Positions 32,638-35,763 of a stretch of 35,763 nucleotides of DNA are shown here, piece after piece (the stretch's first letter is position 1; the number at the start of each line of letters is the position of its first letter). The notes under the pieces were generated by a model, which did no database searches, was not told the origin of the DNA, and saw nothing but the letters and a program-made list of their open reading frames with translations. The position numbers and the translations under genes were made by a program. This DNA comes from an uncultured bacterium (GTDB lineage Bacteria > Bacteroidota > Bacteroidia > Chitinophagales > Chitinophagaceae): NCBI GenBank assembly GCA_903959965.1, contig CAJBZC010000549.1:1-35763 (forward strand), in the 5' to 3' direction.

Positions 32638-33963
32638 ATGAAGACCGCATCGGCGCTTTGCGTCCTTGTTGTGCTGTTTTCCTCCTGCGGGAACAGCAAC
32701 GACACATCCTACCGTTCTGTAACCAACGATCCTTTGCTTTACAGCCGGACCGTGAAGAACCTCAACGATATCGTCCTGGAGAATAATTTCGCCCCGATGG
32801 TGGCCGCGCGGAATTATGTCTATGCCAACATCGCCGCCTATGAATGTATCGCTGCCGGAGATTCGACCTATCCCAGCCTGTCCGGACAGATCCGCCATCT
32901 GCCCGCCCTGCCCAGGCCTCAAAGCACTGAGATCGACTTCTCTCTGGCCGCCATGCTGGCGCTGGTGAAGGTTGGCAACGCCGTCACCTTTCCGGAGGGC
33001 AGCATGATGTCTCACTACGAGCGGCTGGTTCACCTGGCCGACAGTGCGGGTATGTCTGGTAAAATGCTGCGGGAGACAAAGAAGTTTGCCGACAGCATCT
33101 CGTCCGCAATCCTGGCCTGGAGTAAAAAAGACAACTATGCCAGGACCCGGGGAGCCTCCCGCTTCAATGTCCTTGATTCTCCCGGCCGTTGGACACCTAC
33201 ACCGCCCATGTACGCGACCGCCCTCGAGCCGCACTGGCGGCTGATCCGTCCGATGATGATGGATTCGGCAGCTCAGTTCATGCCGCCAAGACCTCCGGAT
33301 TTCAACCTGAGCGACAAGCAGGGCATTTATATGCGTTCATTGATGGAGGTGAAAAATACCGTTGACAGCCTGACGGATGAACAGAAGCATATCGCTGACT
33401 TCTGGGACGACAACCCTTTCAAAATGAACGTCACCGGCCATGTCATGTATGCCACCAAGAAGTTTTCGCCGGCCGGTCACTGGATGAACATCGTGGGCAT
33501 TGCCGCCAAACATGCCGGCGCCGGTTTCAACCAGACCGTGGCGGCTTATGCTGCGACGTCCATCGCCCTGTTCGATGGCTTCATCAGCTGCTGGGATGAG
33601 AAGTTCCGCAGCAATTATATCCGTCCGGAGACGGCCATCAACACGTACATCGACCAGGACTGGCGGCCGTACATCCAGACGCCGCCGTTCCCGTCCTATA
33701 CCAGCGGCCACTCTACCATCTCCGCAGCGGCGGCAGAGATGATGACCAAGCATTTTGGGGATCAGCTGGCCTTCACCGACACATCGCTGCTGGAGTTCGG
33801 TATCGCTAACCGGGAAATACGTTCTTTCCGGTCAGCCGCACAGGAGGCCAGTATTTCCAGGCTTTATGGAGGTATCCATTATCGATTCGACCTGGATGAG
33901 GGCAACAAAGCCGGAACGGCCCTGGGAACCTGGATCGCTCAAAGGCTGAAGATGCCTAAGTGA
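32638..33963 (+). CDS. Vanadium-dependent haloperoxidase / PAP2-like lipoprotein
   Basis: This 441-residue lipoprotein has the signal MKTASALCVLVVLFSSCGN, with a lipobox at FSSC. The PAP2/vanadium haloperoxidase site is visible: KFRSNYIRPETAIN near residue 320 (Lys and Arg), PSYTSGHSTISAAAAEMM near 352 (the SGHS block) and SRLYGGIHYRFD near 410 (Arg and His). Members either oxidise halides with vanadate and peroxide or act as acid phosphatases, and sequence alone does not decide. The ORF track start (32452) overlaps the upstream gene, and the ATG at 32638 gives the lipoprotein signal. A hairpin terminator follows. Confidence 0.88.
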   Translation: MKTASALCVLVVLFSSCGNSNDTSYRSVTNDPLLYSRTVKNLNDIVLENNFAPMVAARNYVYANIAAYECIAAGDSTYPSLSGQIRHLPALPRPQSTEIDFSLAAMLALVKVGNAVTFPEGSMMSHYERLVHLADSAGMSGKMLRETKKFADSISSAILAWSKKDNYARTRGASRFNVLDSPGRWTPTPPMYATALEPHWRLIRPMMMDSAAQFMPPRPPDFNLSDKQGIYMRSLMEVKNTVDSLTDEQKHIADFWDDNPFKMNVTGHVMYATKKFSPAGHWMNIVGIAAKHAGAGFNQTVAAYAATSIALFDGFISCWDEKFRSNYIRPETAINTYIDQDWRPYIQTPPFPSYTSGHSTISAAAAEMMTKHFGDQLAFTDTSLLEFGIANREIRSFRSAAQEASISRLYGGIHYRFDLDEGNKAGTALGTWIAQRLKMPK

Positions 33964-33993
33964 ACCAAATGCTCCCCTGATTGTAAGCAACTG

Positions 33994-34030
33994 AGGCACC
34001 GTCGTGAAACATCGCCGGTGCCTTCTTTTT
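33994..34030 (+). terminator. Rho-independent terminator after the haloperoxidase-like gene
   Basis: AGGCACCG (33994-34001) pairs with CGGTGCCT (34016-34023) across a 14-nt loop, and TCTTTTT follows. It lies 30 bp after the stop codon and separates this gene from the aldehyde dehydrogenase. Confidence 0.85.
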
Positions 34031-34059
34031 AGTTAACTTCCCTCCAAATCAACGATACC

Positions 34060-35484
34060 ATGGTAGCTGCAGCAGCGGTCAACATTGAACAAACTGTCGA
34101 TTTTCTGGATAGGGCCGAACGAGTCTTCCAGGCACAGCAGGCTTTTTTCAGGAGTGGCGCCACGCGTCCGATCGCGTTCCGAAAGCAAATGCTGAAGCGC
34201 CTACGGCAGTCGGTGGAACGCCGGGAAAAGGACATCTCTGCTGCATTACACCGCGATCTCCGGAAGTCGGAGTTCGAGGCCTTCGCCTCCGAGATCGGTG
34301 TATTTTACCAGGAGATCCGGCATACCCTTCGGAACTTGTCAGACTGGATGGAACCGCAACGGGTGCCGACCCCGATGATATTTTTTCCGTCCTCAAGCCG
34401 CATCATGCGCGATCCCCTCGGACAGGTGCTGATCATGGGTCCATGGAACTATCCGTTCCTGTTGATCATGCATCCCCTGGTAAGTGCAATCGCAGGGGGG
34501 AACACCGCATTTCTGAAGCCTTCGGAACAAGCTCCGCATACGGCCGCGATCGTTGAGGAGATTGTCCGGGAGACCTTCGAGGAGGAATTTGTTGCCGTCT
34601 TCCAGGGATTCGGGCATATTGTCGGACCGGGACTTATGGAGCGCTATCATTTCGATCATGTATTCTTCACCGGCAATCCAACCGTGGGCCGGAGCATCAT
34701 GGAACTGGCCGCAAGGCAGCTGACGCCGGTCACCCTTGAACTCGGAGGTAAGAGTCCCTGCATCGTCGATGTGTCTGCGGATCTGACGCAAGCAGCCCGG
34801 AAGATCGCATGGAGCAAACTCTTCAATGCCGGACAAACCTGCGTCGCGCCTGATTACGTACTCGTGCATGCTGATGTCAGGGATGCATTCCTGGAAAAAC
34901 TGAAAGCAGCCTTCGCTTCCATGACGGGAGAAGATCCACGTCAGGCACCCGATTTCGGACGATTGATCAATCGTAAGCGATTCGATGCCGTCAGCAGCTA
35001 TCTCGCCTCTGGCCGCATCGCCTACGGAGGGCAAACAGACGCCGATGATTTGTTCATTGCACCAACCATCCTGACGGATATCGATCCGGCTGATCCGGTC
35101 ATGCAGGAGGAGATCTTCGGTCCCGTCCTCCCCCTGATCACCTGGAGCGACCGTAGCGAGGTGCTGGACTGGATAGAACGCAATCCTTACCCGCTGGCCC
35201 TTTATGTATTTGCAAAGTCCAGGGATGCAGAGGATTTTTTTATCAATAATGTTCGCTTTGGCGGTGGTTGCGTGAACAACGGAATCATTCATGTTGGAAA
35301 TCCGGACCTGCCCTTCGGCGGCGTGGGTCCGAGCGGGATCGGTCAGTACCATGGCAAGTCAGGGTTCGAGACCTTCACCCGACCCAAGAGCGTACTGAAA
35401 TCCCCGACCTGGTTCGATGTACCGCTCTGGTATCCGCCTTACAAGGATCATCTGAAATGGGTGAAACTGCTGTTTCGTCTTTGA
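34060..35484 (+). CDS. Aldehyde dehydrogenase (class 3-like)
   Basis: This NAD(P)-dependent enzyme oxidises aldehydes to acids. The 474-residue product lacks the long N-terminal extension of class 1/2 enzymes and resembles the class 3 / fatty aldehyde group. Motifs in order are IMGPWNYPFLLIMHPLV (near residue 128), FFTGNPTVGRSIMELAA near 205, the general base Glu in VTLELGGKSP near 228, the catalytic Cys in FNAGQTCVAPDY near 264 and EEIFGPVLPL near 350. FGGVGPSGIGQYHGKSGFETF lies near 425. No signal peptide is present. It might clear fatty aldehydes, in line with the class, but the substrate is not shown. The next gene starts 27 bp downstream. Confidence 0.93.
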   Translation: MVAAAAVNIEQTVDFLDRAERVFQAQQAFFRSGATRPIAFRKQMLKRLRQSVERREKDISAALHRDLRKSEFEAFASEIGVFYQEIRHTLRNLSDWMEPQRVPTPMIFFPSSSRIMRDPLGQVLIMGPWNYPFLLIMHPLVSAIAGGNTAFLKPSEQAPHTAAIVEEIVRETFEEEFVAVFQGFGHIVGPGLMERYHFDHVFFTGNPTVGRSIMELAARQLTPVTLELGGKSPCIVDVSADLTQAARKIAWSKLFNAGQTCVAPDYVLVHADVRDAFLEKLKAAFASMTGEDPRQAPDFGRLINRKRFDAVSSYLASGRIAYGGQTDADDLFIAPTILTDIDPADPVMQEEIFGPVLPLITWSDRSEVLDWIERNPYPLALYVFAKSRDAEDFFINNVRFGGGCVNNGIIHVGNPDLPFGGVGPSGIGQYHGKSGFETFTRPKSVLKSPTWFDVPLWYPPYKDHLKWVKLLFRL

Positions 35485-35511
35485 CCGTACCGAACCAGAA
35501 CACATTGCAAT

Positions 35512-35763
35512 ATGAAAAAATGGCTTCTGCTGGCGATCCTGCCGCTGCTCATCATCCTATTCGTACTCATTCAAAACCGAGACGCCGTGAACATGACCTT
35601 CAGACAGAAGATGCTGCGTACGATCTATCCGATGCTGGCCCGGGTGACGAAAAAGGCCGGTCCCAACGGGGTGACAGCCAGGCCTGACAAGCCCGTCACA
35701 CCACCGGCCAGTCTTTTTGATCTCAGGATCAACCTGATCAATGGAGACAGTTGCACGCTGGAA
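35512..35763 (+). CDS. N-terminal part of a membrane-anchored protein, possibly glutathione peroxidase-like
   Basis: The frame is open from ATG 35512 to the end of the window (84 codons), so the gene is incomplete. It starts MKKWLLLAILPLLIILFVLI, a membrane anchor or uncleaved signal. Then come MTFRQKMLRTIYPMLARVTK and PPASLFDLRINLINGDSCTL. The last stretch resembles the opening strands of bacterial glutathione peroxidases (SLYDLKV...NGE form), and from memory some Bacteroidota members have a similar basic leader. The catalytic Cys would lie beyond the window, so this remains tentative. This frame is not in the ORF track because it has no stop here. Confidence 0.4.
   Translation, partial: MKKWLLLAILPLLIILFVLIQNRDAVNMTFRQKMLRTIYPMLARVTKKAGPNGVTARPDKPVTPPASLFDLRINLINGDSCTLE

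Overview
The window reads as a chromosomal segment of a mesophilic member of the Bacteroidota, most likely a chitinophagal-type bacterium (inference from gene content; no marker phylogeny could be run). Supporting signs are moderate GC, near absence of Shine-Dalgarno sequences, TAnnTTTG-type -7 promoter boxes 11-21 nt before several start codons, Bacteroidota-type lipoproteins, and characteristic families or neighbourhoods: serC next to DUF1015, coaX / outer-membrane protein / lptC, DUF5107-TPR, a Lon-N-domain protein and a dual CDGSH protein. No rRNA, tRNA, insertion sequence, prophage or CRISPR array was seen.

Layout. 1-4.7 kb (+): a zinc-dependent phospholipase C/S1-P1-like secreted enzyme, then serC, a DUF1015 protein and a TPR protein in one run, ending at a long palindromic bidirectional terminator. 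4.8-6.6 kb (-): long-chain acyl-CoA synthetase. 6.8-8.9 kb (+): a dipeptidyl-peptidase IV-type S9 peptidase, convergent with a secreted M20 amidohydrolase (9.0-10.4 kb, -). 10.5-18.1 kb (+): a secreted Asp-box/VPS10-like propeller protein and a sulfatase, flanked on both sides by arrays of an 18-bp phased dyad repeat, then a 1041-residue DUF5107-TPR protein and a PHP-like membrane-anchored protein. 19.2-25.7 kb (-): a seven-gene run from an O-antigen-ligase-like membrane protein through a Lon-N protein, coaX, an outer-membrane barrel protein and lptC to an aldo/keto reductase and an SDR. 25.8-29.6 kb (+): meaB, CDGSH protein, nadB and an LpxL-type acyltransferase. 29.6-31.5 kb (-): tsaB, then a cysteine-free ArsR-type regulator with a two-domain rhodanese. 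31.6-35.8 kb (+): ridA, an unrecognised small exported protein, a vanadium-haloperoxidase/PAP2-like lipoprotein, an aldehyde dehydrogenase and the start of a membrane-anchored protein cut by the window end.

Most genes are housekeeping or envelope functions: serine, NAD and CoA synthesis, t6A tRNA modification, LPS synthesis and export, and fatty-acid activation. The least ordinary part is 10.5-14.9 kb. Two intergenic arrays of the 13-bp dyad ACTCTTGGAGAGT, repeated every 18-19 bp (nine and eight units), lie in opposite orientation on either side of the propeller-sulfatase pair. They share spacer types, and some units keep symmetry through paired changes in both arms. They do not encode a protein. 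They are the best candidate for an undescribed element, whether a protein-binding array, an RNA hairpin array or an inversion substrate.
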